From: JACQPU01 sp039961715
GTDB lineage: Bacteria; Bacteroidota; Ignavibacteria; UBA10030
DNA: 38,345 nt
Direction of reading: 5' to 3'
Assembly (NCBI GenBank): GCA_039961715.1
Contig: JABRVW010000062.1
Span: forward strand, 1 to 38,345
The position numbers and the translations under genes were made by a program. The notes under the pieces are model-generated. The model had not been told where the DNA came from. It saw nothing but the letters and a program-made list of their open reading frames with translations, and did no database searches. Position 1 is the first letter of the stretch, and each line of letters begins with the position of its first letter. Positions 7,262 to 15,349 of the stretch are shown here, piece by piece.

Positions 7262-8416
7262 TCATTCCTGTTTGTACCACTCCCGCTTTGGTGTGTAAGC
7301 GGTTTTCAATCCGGCCTTCGAGGCGTGCCGTTCGAGAGCAAGAGTAACGAGCCGGTCCAGCAGGTCGGAATACGGGATTCCGGAGGCTTCCCAGAGCTTG
7401 GGATACATGCTGATCGGCGTGAAACCGGGGATGGTGTTGATCTCGTTCACGAAGATCTTTGAGGTCTTTCGATCAACAAGGAAATCAACGCGCGCCATGC
7501 CTGCACAGTCAAGCGCTCTGAATGCCTCGACGGCGTAGGTCCGGATTTTCAGCGACAAGGCCGGCGTGAGTTCTGCCGGGATGACGGCTTTGGAGGCGCC
7601 ATCGACGTACTTGGCATCGTAGTCGTAGAACTCGTTGGATGGAATGATTTCGCCGGGCACCGAGGCGATCGGCCTCTCGTTGCCCAGGACACTGCATTCA
7701 ATCTCACGGGCATTCCGCACAGCCTTTTCCACCAGGATTCTTCTGTCGTACCCTGCCGCGAGGCGTATCGCCTCCTGCAGTTGTTTTCGGTTCCAAGCCT
7801 TGCTGATGCCGATGCTCGAACCGAGATTGGCAGGTTTCACGAAGCATGGATACTGTAACGTTCGTTCGGCCAGGCGAACAAGATTCTCGCTCTCCGTCGC
7901 GAATTCTTCGGCCGTGAACCACACGGCCGGGGTTACCGGGATGCCGGCATAGGCAAGGATCTGTTTCTGCACGATCTTATCCATGCCGATTGCCGAGCCC
8001 AGCACCCCCGCCCCCACATACGGAATTCCGGCAAGCTCAAAGAGTCCCTGAATCGTACCATCCTCCCCGTACGGACCGTGCAAAACCGGGAACAGCACGT
8101 CGACGCGGTACAGCGCCGGTGTGCTCAGCGACTGGTTGAGAGAGACAAGGCCTTTGCGCTGGGGGTTGGGGACGATCGTGTGCTCGGGATAGTGATCAAC
8201 GGAGACCTTTTGCTTCAAAAGCTTCAGTGCGTCCCCCGAAGCCAGCCATCGTCCCTCCGGCGTAATGGCAATGGGGAGCACCTCGTATTTTGTCTTGTCC
8301 AGCGCCTCCATCACCGAGGCGGCCGACACGAGCGACACCTCATGTTCTGCCGAACGTCCGCCAAATACGACGCCCACCCTGATTCTTCCGCCATGTTCCT
8401 GCGCACTCTTGCTCAC
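7262..8416 (-). CDS. ddl: D-alanine--D-alanine ligase
   Basis: Ddl joins two D-Ala residues, using ATP, to make the dipeptide added to UDP-MurNAc-tripeptide. The 384-residue cytoplasmic protein has the ATP-grasp fold. Visible landmarks are VVFGGRSAEHEVS near the N-terminus (catalytic Glu24), the ATP-grasp loop region NLGSSIGISK, the YDYDAKYVDG segment carrying the active-site tyrosine region, and NEINTIPGFTPISMYPKLW with the metal-binding Glu/Asn. The start is GTG at 8416, overlapping the aldolase stop as GTGA, so translation is probably coupled. It is a little longer than E. coli Ddl because of extra residues before the ATP-grasp core and a longer C-terminal tail. Confidence 0.96.
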   Translation of the reverse strand: MSKSAQEHGGRIRVGVVFGGRSAEHEVSLVSAASVMEALDKTKYEVLPIAITPEGRWLASGDALKLLKQKVSVDHYPEHTIVPNPQRKGLVSLNQSLSTPALYRVDVLFPVLHGPYGEDGTIQGLFELAGIPYVGAGVLGSAIGMDKIVQKQILAYAGIPVTPAVWFTAEEFATESENLVRLAERTLQYPCFVKPANLGSSIGISKAWNRKQLQEAIRLAAGYDRRILVEKAVRNAREIECSVLGNERPIASVPGEIIPSNEFYDYDAKYVDGASKAVIPAELTPALSLKIRTYAVEAFRALDCAGMARVDFLVDRKTSKIFVNEINTIPGFTPISMYPKLWEASGIPYSDLLDRLVTLALERHASKAGLKTAYTPKREWYKQE

Positions 8417-9168
8417 GAGCCTCTTCTCCCGCTCTCTGCAATGACAGTGCGAATCAGTTTTTTCACCTCCTCCTCCGAAAGATCCGCCTGGTCCCTCTGC
8501 GGCTCTGATCCCTGACGGGGAGTCTTTCCGTACACGTCTGCACTCAGCGCGCGCAGTCGTTCGACGTCGCGGGGATCAAGCGGCCTCTCGCCGCCCAGGA
8601 GGCGCGCGACGAACGTGATGTGCGCAGCGTGTTCGACCTTCTCCATCCTGTAGTACGCCTCTTCGACGGTTGCGCCGAAGGTGACGGCCCCATGGTTGGC
8701 CAGCAGGACCGCGTCCGACGTCCGGAGAAAGGGAATCAATGATGCTCCAACGTCGGGCGTCGAGGGCGTCGCGTAAGGCGCGAGAGGAATGTCTCCAAGG
8801 CCTACGATCACTTCCGGAAAAACGTTGGGCGTGAGTGGAATGTGCGCCGCTGCAAAACCGGTGGCGTAGGTGGGATGAGCATGAACAACGCTGTGAACGT
8901 CCGGCCGCTCGCGGTAAATCGCAAGATGCATTCCCGCCTCCGTTGAGGCCTTGCGATCGAGCGTCACCGGCGTACCATCAGGATGAAGTTCCACTAACAG
9001 GCGTGCACGAACGTCTCCTTTGTTCACGGAGGAGGGAGTGATGAGGATGTTTCCGTTTGGCAGACGGGCGCTCACATTTCCGTCGGTTGCCGTGACGAAC
9101 CCCTTCGCGTACAGCCTGTGGCACACGAGGACAATCGCCTCGGAAATGTCCGCCCGGGTTTGGTCCAT
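8413..9168 (-). CDS. Class II aldolase (fuculose-phosphate-aldolase / AraD family)
   Basis: This is a 251-residue zinc-dependent aldolase-type protein. Landmarks are DGNVSAR near 29-35, catalytic E77 in STEAGMH, zinc ligands H96 and H98 in HAHPTYAT, and H159 in ANHGAV. The family cleaves or epimerises sugar phosphates such as L-fuculose-1-phosphate or L-ribulose-5-phosphate, or dehydrates methylthioribulose-phosphate; the substrate is not clear here. The frame continues open upstream to 9672, but that part overlaps the opposite-strand hldA gene. Conservation starts at the ATG 9166-9168, and a good promoter lies just ahead of it. The C-terminus has an extra charged helix (SEEEVKKLIRTVIAESGRR) beyond the usual fold. 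It overlaps ddl by 4 bases. Confidence 0.88.
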   Translation of the reverse strand: MDQTRADISEAIVLVCHRLYAKGFVTATDGNVSARLPNGNILITPSSVNKGDVRARLLVELHPDGTPVTLDRKASTEAGMHLAIYRERPDVHSVVHAHPTYATGFAAAHIPLTPNVFPEVIVGLGDIPLAPYATPSTPDVGASLIPFLRTSDAVLLANHGAVTFGATVEEAYYRMEKVEHAAHITFVARLLGGERPLDPRDVERLRALSADVYGKTPRQGSEPQRDQADLSEEEVKKLIRTVIAESGRRGS

Positions 9169-9181
9169 GGTTCTGCAAGCG

Positions 9182-9210
9182 ATGATAGCAAAAAGAGTGA
9201 CGATGTTCAA
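9182..9210 (-). promoter_or_regulatory. Probable promoter of the aldolase-ddl-ftsB operon
   Basis: On the minus strand TTGAAC (plus 9205-9210) and TATCAT (plus 9182-9187) are separated by exactly 17 bases. The predicted transcription start near 9175 leaves only about 7 nt before the ATG at 9168, so the mRNA would be almost leaderless, consistent with the lack of a Shine-Dalgarno sequence there. Confidence 0.5.
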
Positions 9211-9237
9211 TGCATGGAGCGGAGAACGGCGGTTTTG

Positions 9238-9266
9238 TTGTAAGTCAGGCGTAATCTGGTTATATT
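9238..9266 (+). promoter_or_regulatory. Probable promoter of the hldA-hldC-tamB-rnr operon
   Basis: TTGTAA (9238-9243) and TATATT (9261-9266) have a 17-bp spacer. The predicted start near 9273 gives a leader of about 28 nt before the GTG at 9301, with an AGGAAAGG-type ribosome site in between. It stands back to back with the aldolase promoter about 30 bp away, so one regulator bound between them could control both directions. Confidence 0.5.
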
Positions 9267-9300
9267 GAGTGTTTGAAACGGCAGGAAAGGCGCGCATTTC

Positions 9301-10302
9301 GTGGTCGATATCTCCCGCGAGCGATTGTCTCAACTCTTCAACGGCTTCAAAGGAAAGCGGATCGCCGTGATTGGCGATCTGATGCTCGACCGGTATTACT
9401 GGGGGGCAGTCAGCAGGATCTCTCCTGAGGCCCCGGTGCCGGTGGTGGAAGTGGCTTCGCAATCGACCCGTCTGGGCGGAGCAGCCAACGTTGCCAATAA
9501 CATCGCCTCTCTCGGCGGAATGCCTGTTCTGATCGGCGTGATCGGCAACGATGAAGGCGGAGCAGCCCTGAAAGGAATCCTCGAAGAAAGCGGATTCCCC
9601 TCTGCAGGACTCATAACGGACCCGGCCCGGCCAACCACGATCAAAACGCGCGTCATCGCCCACCACCAGCATGTCGTCCGCATTGACCAGGAAGTGAAGG
9701 AAGACATTGATTCCGGTATTCAGGAACAGATTCTTTCAGTACTCAGCCGTGAGCTTCCTTCGCTCGACGCAGTCATCCTCCAGGACTACAACAAGGGGGT
9801 CATTGTCAAGGACCTGATTGGCGAGATCATCCGGAGAGTCCGAGCCGGGGGCAAGATTGTCACCGTTGATCCGAAGTTTCACAATTTCTTTGAGTACAAG
9901 AACGTGACGGTGTTCAAACCGAACAGGAAGGAATCTGAGGAGGCTCTCGGCAGAAAACTCACCTCGCGCGATGCCGTGGAGCGCGCCGGATGGGACATGC
10001 TGAAGAGGCTTGATGCAGAGAACTTGCTGTTGACTCTGGGGGAAGAAGGGATGTCGCTCTTCGAGCGGTCCGGCTCGGTCACCCATGTTCAGACGAAGGC
10101 CAAGAAAGTGGCCGACGTTTCGGGCGCCGGCGACACGGTCATCTCTGCTCTGACGGTTTCCCTCGTGGCGGGTGCAACCATCCGTGAGGCCTCTGCAATT
10201 GCCAACGTAGCGGGGGGGGTCGTGTGCGGAGAAGTGGGCATTGTGCCAATTGACCGGCAGGCCCTCCTGGAGGCCCTTTCCGAGAACCATGTACCCGCCT
10301 GA
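9301..10302 (+). CDS. hldA: D-glycero-beta-D-manno-heptose-7-phosphate kinase (HldA / RfaE1)
   Basis: This kinase phosphorylates D-glycero-D-manno-heptose-7-phosphate at O-1 in the ADP-L-glycero-D-manno-heptose route for the LPS inner core. The 333-residue PfkB/ribokinase-fold protein shows the family's N-terminal IAVIGDLMLDRYYWG and SRISPEAPVPVVE blocks, the LGGAANVANNIASLGG substrate motif (58-73) and the C-terminal GAGDT anion hole with catalytic D278. The split kinase and nucleotidyltransferase, rather than a fused HldE, is common outside Enterobacteria. The start is GTG (9301). It runs directly into hldC with at most a 14-base overlap. The isomerase (GmhA), phosphatase (GmhB) and epimerase (HldD) genes are not in this window. 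Confidence 0.94.
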   Translation: MVDISRERLSQLFNGFKGKRIAVIGDLMLDRYYWGAVSRISPEAPVPVVEVASQSTRLGGAANVANNIASLGGMPVLIGVIGNDEGGAALKGILEESGFPSAGLITDPARPTTIKTRVIAHHQHVVRIDQEVKEDIDSGIQEQILSVLSRELPSLDAVILQDYNKGVIVKDLIGEIIRRVRAGGKIVTVDPKFHNFFEYKNVTVFKPNRKESEEALGRKLTSRDAVERAGWDMLKRLDAENLLLTLGEEGMSLFERSGSVTHVQTKAKKVADVSGAGDTVISALTVSLVAGATIREASAIANVAGGVVCGEVGIVPIDRQALLEALSENHVPA

Positions 10303-10303
10303 T

Positions 10304-10813
10304 ATGGGACAGATTGTCACACTGAACGAACTTCTTGACATCAGGAGCCGTTTAAGAGAGAGAGGCAAGCGGGTGGTTTTCACAAACGGCTGTTTTGATA
10401 TCCTCCACAGGGGCCACGTCGATTATCTCCGGAAAGCAAGGGACCTGGGAGATGTTCTGATCGTGGGACTGAACACTGACACCTCCGTGCAGAGACTGAA
10501 GGGCCCCGGAAGACCGATCGTGGATGAGACCGACCGCGCTCATGTTCTTGCCGCTCTTGAGGCAGTCGATTACGTCTGCCTCTTCGACGAAGAGACTCCG
10601 AGGCAATTGATTGAACGCCTTGTACCCGATATTCTGGTGAAAGGAGCGGACTGGGCAATTTCGGACGTTGTGGGAAAGGACGTTGTTGAGGCGGCAGGCG
10701 GAACGGTCAGGACGATTGAATTCCTCCCCAACCGCTCCACCAGCAGAATCATCGAAAAGATCCGCACGTCTGTCCCCAAGCCTTCCACCGGCGGTGAGCC
10801 GAGGAAGGACTGA
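10304..10813 (+). CDS. hldC: D-glycero-beta-D-manno-heptose 1-phosphate adenylyltransferase (HldC / RfaE2)
   Basis: This enzyme transfers AMP from ATP to heptose-1-phosphate to give ADP-heptose. The 169-residue cytidylyltransferase-fold protein contains FTNGCFDILHRGHVDYL with the nucleotide-binding HxGH at 35-38, and ends with the family block LPNRSTSRIIEKIR plus a short tail. I chose the ATG at 10304, giving MGQIVTLNELL, which matches where homologues begin. An ATG at 10289 (five residues longer, overlapping hldA) is also possible. It pairs with hldA immediately upstream and is followed by tamB after 38 bases. Confidence 0.92.
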   Translation: MGQIVTLNELLDIRSRLRERGKRVVFTNGCFDILHRGHVDYLRKARDLGDVLIVGLNTDTSVQRLKGPGRPIVDETDRAHVLAALEAVDYVCLFDEETPRQLIERLVPDILVKGADWAISDVVGKDVVEAAGGTVRTIEFLPNRSTSRIIEKIRTSVPKPSTGGEPRKD

Positions 10814-10851
10814 GTTTTCGACCGGCCTTTCCCTCGCCTGACCAAACGAAT

Positions 10852-13800
10852 GTGAAACGATTCTTCCGCAGAACATATTACGCGGCGGTCATCTCGCTCT
10901 TCCTCTTGATCGCACTTGCGGGCCTGACGCAGACGAAGACCTTCCGGTCGTACCTCCGCTCCACGGCCATTGCCGAACTGAATGCGAATCTTAACGGTAT
11001 CATTACCTTTGGTGATATCAACGGCAATCTTGTCACCGGACTCGAGATCCCGGATGTGTCTCTCGAGCGAGACGGCAGAACGCTCGTTACTGCCGAGCGG
11101 ATCGAGGCACGGTACAATCTGGTCTCCTTGCTCTTCGGCCGGATTTCCTTTGCCCGGGTGACTGTCCACCGACCCCGGATCTTCATTTGGCGCGAGGCCA
11201 GCGGGCGATGGAACCTTGAGGATCTGCTTATCCCCACAGAGTCCGATTCCGGAGGGGCAGGGACAATCAATGTTCAACGAATCGAGCTTCTGGAGGGCCG
11301 TCTGCAATTCGTCGATTCGACAGACCTGGAACCACCCGCCGATCCGCGGGCCATTCATTATGCCAACTTTACCCTCGACCCCTTCTCCCTGCGCGCTGGG
11401 GCGCGAATCACCGGGGAAGGCCTTTCCGTTGTAGTTCATTCGCTCGGCTTTGAGTCCGCTCGTCCATCGTTCCGACTCGAGCACCTGAGCGGAGAATTTT
11501 TCCTTGGTTCGCAAGCCACCACGGTCCGAAACCTGAAAATCCGGACCCGCAACTCGCGTCTTTCTCTCTCGGCATCCCTGCACGGAGCAGACATCTTCTC
11601 CATAAGAAACATTGCCGAGCTGGAGCACGCCAAAGTCTGGCTGGATCTCTCCGCCGATCGGATTGATTTTGCGGAGTTCAAGCAGTTTCTTCACGGCCCG
11701 GTGGATTTTCTCGATCGCTCCGTGGCCCTGGACGTCCGGGCAGAAGGAACCTTTGGGGATCTCGCCATACGTACCGTGGCGGTGAAAACGCCACGAACAT
11801 ATGTGACGCTTCGCGGCACACTCGGCAACCTCCACCATCCTTCGAACCTCGTTCTTCATATGAAGGCTGAGGACAACATCATCAATCCTTCCGATCTTCC
11901 CGAGTTGCTGCCCGGTCTCGCGTTGCCGGACCTGACGTTGTTCGGAATCTTGAATTGCTCGTTTACGTTCGACGGTGAGCCCGATCGGTTCAAGGCCTGG
12001 ATTTCGGGTTCTGTGGAAGCGGGCCGGTTCGAGGCAAAAGGTGATCTGGATTTCCGCCGAACCGTCCCCGTCTACGCCTGCACGCTCGCAACGGAGAGCT
12101 TTGATCTTGCCCGGATTCTCGACGATCCGGCGTTTGCCAGCAGGTTGAATACAAAGGCGACGATCGTGGGATCAGGAACGACACTGGAAACCATGACAAG
12201 CCTCGTGCGCCTCCAGGCTGACTCCTCGACGTTCTCCGGACTCCCGGTGAGGAATTCTATTCTCGTCGCCGACATTGCGGACAAGACCCTCCGAACCAGC
12301 CTTCTGCTCCAGGCTGAGCCGACACGTATCGATGTCCACGCGAAAGCCCGGTTCGGTCCTGAAGATTCCCTCCGCTACGATGTTCAAGGGACAGTGAATT
12401 CCCTGGACCTCGCGGCAGTCCTGAAAGAGCCAAGGTTTGCCAGCGATCTGTCATTCAGCCTCAAGGCCGACGGTGACCTCTCTCGCGGGCAATCCGACGT
12501 TGAAGTCGATTTTCTTCGCTCATCCCTTGGAACCCACAGATTCGAGAACCAAGAGGTGAAGATTGCCCTCACGGGAAACGACTCCCTCGGTCGGACCCTT
12601 ACGCTTCAATCAGATCCCCTCGACCTCCGCATCGACGGGGCGTTTACACCGGTCTCCGCGGTGATGATCCTTGAACACGCGGGAAGCACGCTCGTCAGGG
12701 CCGTGAGCCACCGGCTCGCAACGCTCGATTCCCTGAGGGGGGTGATGCCTGTGGCGCACAGGCCTTACGTCGTGCGGGCGCCGCGCATCCGTGAGGCGAT
12801 CTCGGCACGAGTATCGGCGGAATTCAGAGACGTTTACCCGCTCGGCGTCCTGATTGACCAGCCCCTGTATGGTTCTGCCGTGATTGCGGCGTCCGTCGAA
12901 GGTACCGCGTCCGACCTCTCTGCGGCCGGATCCCTCACACTCGGCAGTTTTTCCTTTGCCGGTTCAACTGTGCTCGACTTCTCAGATGCAAACCTCACAT
13001 TTTCGGTGGATCGAATCCGCGGGCCGGAAATCTTTCCGTTCCTCGAATCCGACATCACTCTGGATGCCGGCCGTGTCCTGGTGGACTCAACGCTTGTCAC
13101 CAATCTTTCCTTCAGACACCATCTGCGCAACGATACTTCTACGTACGCTTTCGAGGCCATTCTGGACTCCGCCCTTGGCATCTCCCTGGCGGGCTCGTCT
13201 GTCTTTGTCCCCAACAGAATCGACCTTACGATTCCAGAGTTCCGGCTGTGGATCGCAGATCACATCTTTGAAAGCCCCGACACCCTCCGCATGCAGTACG
13301 GGCGTGACGGGCTGAAGTTCGGTGAGTTCCTGGTTCAACATGAAGCGGAAGAGGTGGCGTTGGCGGGGATCCTTGATCCTGCCGGAGTGTCCGATCTCCG
13401 GTTCTCCGTCCAGAATTTTCTCCTGAACAACCTTCAGGAGTTTTCCCGGGCTCCGGAATATGTCGAAAAGGTTAAAGGATATAACGGCGTGCTGAACGGA
13501 AAAGGGGTGTTCAGCGGCAATCTGGACCGGCCAGAGTTTCAGGTCTCCCTCAACGCTCAGGGAGTAACGATCGGTGAAACTGTGTTCGGCCAGATTACAG
13601 GCGAGGGCAATTACCGAAATGGGGCACTGGATGTGTTCCTGGAGTTCCGAAGCCGACCCAATGATCCAGCAGCTTCTCCTGAGCTCTTTGTGTCCGGCAC
13701 CGTGCCTCTCCGGCTTGGGAAGGACGACCTGGAACCGGGGCGATCAATGGATCTGACCCTCCATTCGCGGGGATTTCGTCTGGAGTTCCTTGATCCTTTT

Positions 13801-15348
13801 GTTCCCGTGACGAAAGGGCTTAAGGGATCCCTGACCGGAGATATCGTCATGCGAGGGACGCTGAACAGCCCCTTGTACGAAGGTTCGCTCGCCATTGCGG
13901 ATGCGGAATTCCTCTTTTTGCCTCTCGGGCTCAGGTACCGGCTTCAGGGAAGCCTCGTACCCGAAGCCCGAACAATCCGCCTCGTCGACCTTCGTCTGAT
14001 GAATCTTCCCGAGGATCGCGTCCCCGCGTTGATCGATGGGTTGGGATCCATGACCATGTCCGGAAGCCTGACGCTTGAAGGTCTCGATGTGAAGGCATTC
14101 GACATCGGGGCAAACGGGCAATTGCTCGTCATGAAGGAAACCTCGCGTCTTCCGGACATCCCGTTCTACGGCAACATCTATGTTGCGACAGGGACCAACC
14201 CTCTCCGCTGGCACGGCGTACCGGAGCGCTCATTCGTGACAGGCCATATTCTCGTGAAGAATGCCAATATGACGTTTCCACCGGTTCGCGATGTGTTTCT
14301 GGAGCGTTCACATCTGCTTACCGTGGAGTTCGTCGACGATACTTCGCGGACCATGGGAGTGAACGAAACAACTGGGAGGAGCCTCGCGCTCGCAAGCAAC
14401 GGTCCGGGACCGGTCACGCGACCAGAACAAACCGCGGTCGGGAACGGCCGTAGCGAGGAGGAGACCACCTTTCTGGACAAAATCGCATACAACCTTACGA
14501 TTGAAACGGCGGGGCTCACCCAGGTCCGCTTCGTCTTCAATCAGCTGACCAATGAAGAATTGTTTGCGGATCTCAAAGGCCGGCTTGTGTTTCTGAAGGA
14601 CGAGGCCGACGCAAAGGTAAGCGGCGAGCTTGAAGTGGGTCAACGATCATACTACCGTTACTTCAAGACCCTCTCGGCCGCAGGGAAGCTTCTGTTCACC
14701 GGGGATTTATCCAATCCGGAACTGAACATTGTTGCCACGTATGAGGGCACCTACCGGCCGGCGGACACGACTGTTGCTGAGCAGAGGGTGGTTGTCCGGC
14801 TCGACATCACGGGAACGCGCGATGAGCCAAAGGTGAAAATGGGGCTTGACAGGTTCGATGTTGACGGGAACAAGCTGCCGGCCCGACCCGATCCTCAATC
14901 GGATGCAATCGCCTTTCTTGTCAGTGGGACGTTCAAGGACGATATGACGCAGGGACAACAGAGGAACCTGGTAACGACCAGCCTCCTCGGAAGCATCGGC
15001 TCCTCCCTGCTTTCCGGCCCGCTCACTGATTTGGTTCGCAGTCAGGTTGGATACATCACCTCGATCGATGTGTACTATTACGGAGGCGGGGACAGGTCGT
15101 TTGGGCAGGCAGCGGACATCCGCCTGACGGGTGAAATCGGTGATGCCGTGATCCGGTTGGGCGGCAGGGTGTTTGAAGACATCGGCAACACGAACGTCAG
15201 CATCCAATTCCCCATGAGCAGCATCACGGGATCCGAAGCGTGGCGGAATCTTATTCTCGAAATCGAACGCCGCTCGGGGACGTTCGACCGCTTCGAACAG
15301 CGCCCCCCGTCCAATGGGGTCCATTTGTTGTACAGAATTACATTCTGA
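10852..15348 (+). CDS. tamB: Translocation/assembly module protein TamB (AsmA-like, DUF490 domain)
   Basis: The product is a very large (1498-residue) envelope protein with one N-terminal membrane anchor (about 10-28). A long repetitive beta-rich periplasmic body follows, then a C-terminal TamB/DUF490 domain (about 1150-1498). That domain holds the segments VSGELEVGQRSYYRYFKTL, NPELNIVATYEGTY and ADIRLTGEIGDAVIRLGGRV and ends in a beta-signal-like YRITF. TamB-type proteins form a groove spanning the periplasm for lipid, and possibly outer-membrane protein, delivery. Length and architecture are typical of Bacteroidota-type members. The start is GTG at 10852; an overlapping ATG two bases earlier is followed at once by TGA and is unusable. 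Its partner TamA is not adjacent, though a different large barrel gene lies two genes downstream. Confidence 0.88.
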   Translation: MKRFFRRTYYAAVISLFLLIALAGLTQTKTFRSYLRSTAIAELNANLNGIITFGDINGNLVTGLEIPDVSLERDGRTLVTAERIEARYNLVSLLFGRISFARVTVHRPRIFIWREASGRWNLEDLLIPTESDSGGAGTINVQRIELLEGRLQFVDSTDLEPPADPRAIHYANFTLDPFSLRAGARITGEGLSVVVHSLGFESARPSFRLEHLSGEFFLGSQATTVRNLKIRTRNSRLSLSASLHGADIFSIRNIAELEHAKVWLDLSADRIDFAEFKQFLHGPVDFLDRSVALDVRAEGTFGDLAIRTVAVKTPRTYVTLRGTLGNLHHPSNLVLHMKAEDNIINPSDLPELLPGLALPDLTLFGILNCSFTFDGEPDRFKAWISGSVEAGRFEAKGDLDFRRTVPVYACTLATESFDLARILDDPAFASRLNTKATIVGSGTTLETMTSLVRLQADSSTFSGLPVRNSILVADIADKTLRTSLLLQAEPTRIDVHAKARFGPEDSLRYDVQGTVNSLDLAAVLKEPRFASDLSFSLKADGDLSRGQSDVEVDFLRSSLGTHRFENQEVKIALTGNDSLGRTLTLQSDPLDLRIDGAFTPVSAVMILEHAGSTLVRAVSHRLATLDSLRGVMPVAHRPYVVRAPRIREAISARVSAEFRDVYPLGVLIDQPLYGSAVIAASVEGTASDLSAAGSLTLGSFSFAGSTVLDFSDANLTFSVDRIRGPEIFPFLESDITLDAGRVLVDSTLVTNLSFRHHLRNDTSTYAFEAILDSALGISLAGSSVFVPNRIDLTIPEFRLWIADHIFESPDTLRMQYGRDGLKFGEFLVQHEAEEVALAGILDPAGVSDLRFSVQNFLLNNLQEFSRAPEYVEKVKGYNGVLNGKGVFSGNLDRPEFQVSLNAQGVTIGETVFGQITGEGNYRNGALDVFLEFRSRPNDPAASPELFVSGTVPLRLGKDDLEPGRSMDLTLHSRGFRLEFLDPFVPVTKGLKGSLTGDIVMRGTLNSPLYEGSLAIADAEFLFLPLGLRYRLQGSLVPEARTIRLVDLRLMNLPEDRVPALIDGLGSMTMSGSLTLEGLDVKAFDIGANGQLLVMKETSRLPDIPFYGNIYVATGTNPLRWHGVPERSFVTGHILVKNANMTFPPVRDVFLERSHLLTVEFVDDTSRTMGVNETTGRSLALASNGPGPVTRPEQTAVGNGRSEEETTFLDKIAYNLTIETAGLTQVRFVFNQLTNEELFADLKGRLVFLKDEADAKVSGELEVGQRSYYRYFKTLSAAGKLLFTGDLSNPELNIVATYEGTYRPADTTVAEQRVVVRLDITGTRDEPKVKMGLDRFDVDGNKLPARPDPQSDAIAFLVSGTFKDDMTQGQQRNLVTTSLLGSIGSSLLSGPLTDLVRSQVGYITSIDVYYYGGGDRSFGQAADIRLTGEIGDAVIRLGGRVFEDIGNTNVSIQFPMSSITGSEAWRNLILEIERRSGTFDRFEQRPPSNGVHLLYRITF

Positions 15349-15349
15349 A

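Noticed and set aside
9169..9672. Upstream extension of the aldolase frame
   Set aside because: It overlaps the 5' end of hldA on the other strand, lacks conservation and lies beyond the better promoter and ATG at 9168.
10570..11859. A 429-codon minus-strand frame
   Set aside because: Entirely antisense to hldC and tamB; an artefact of GC-rich third positions.
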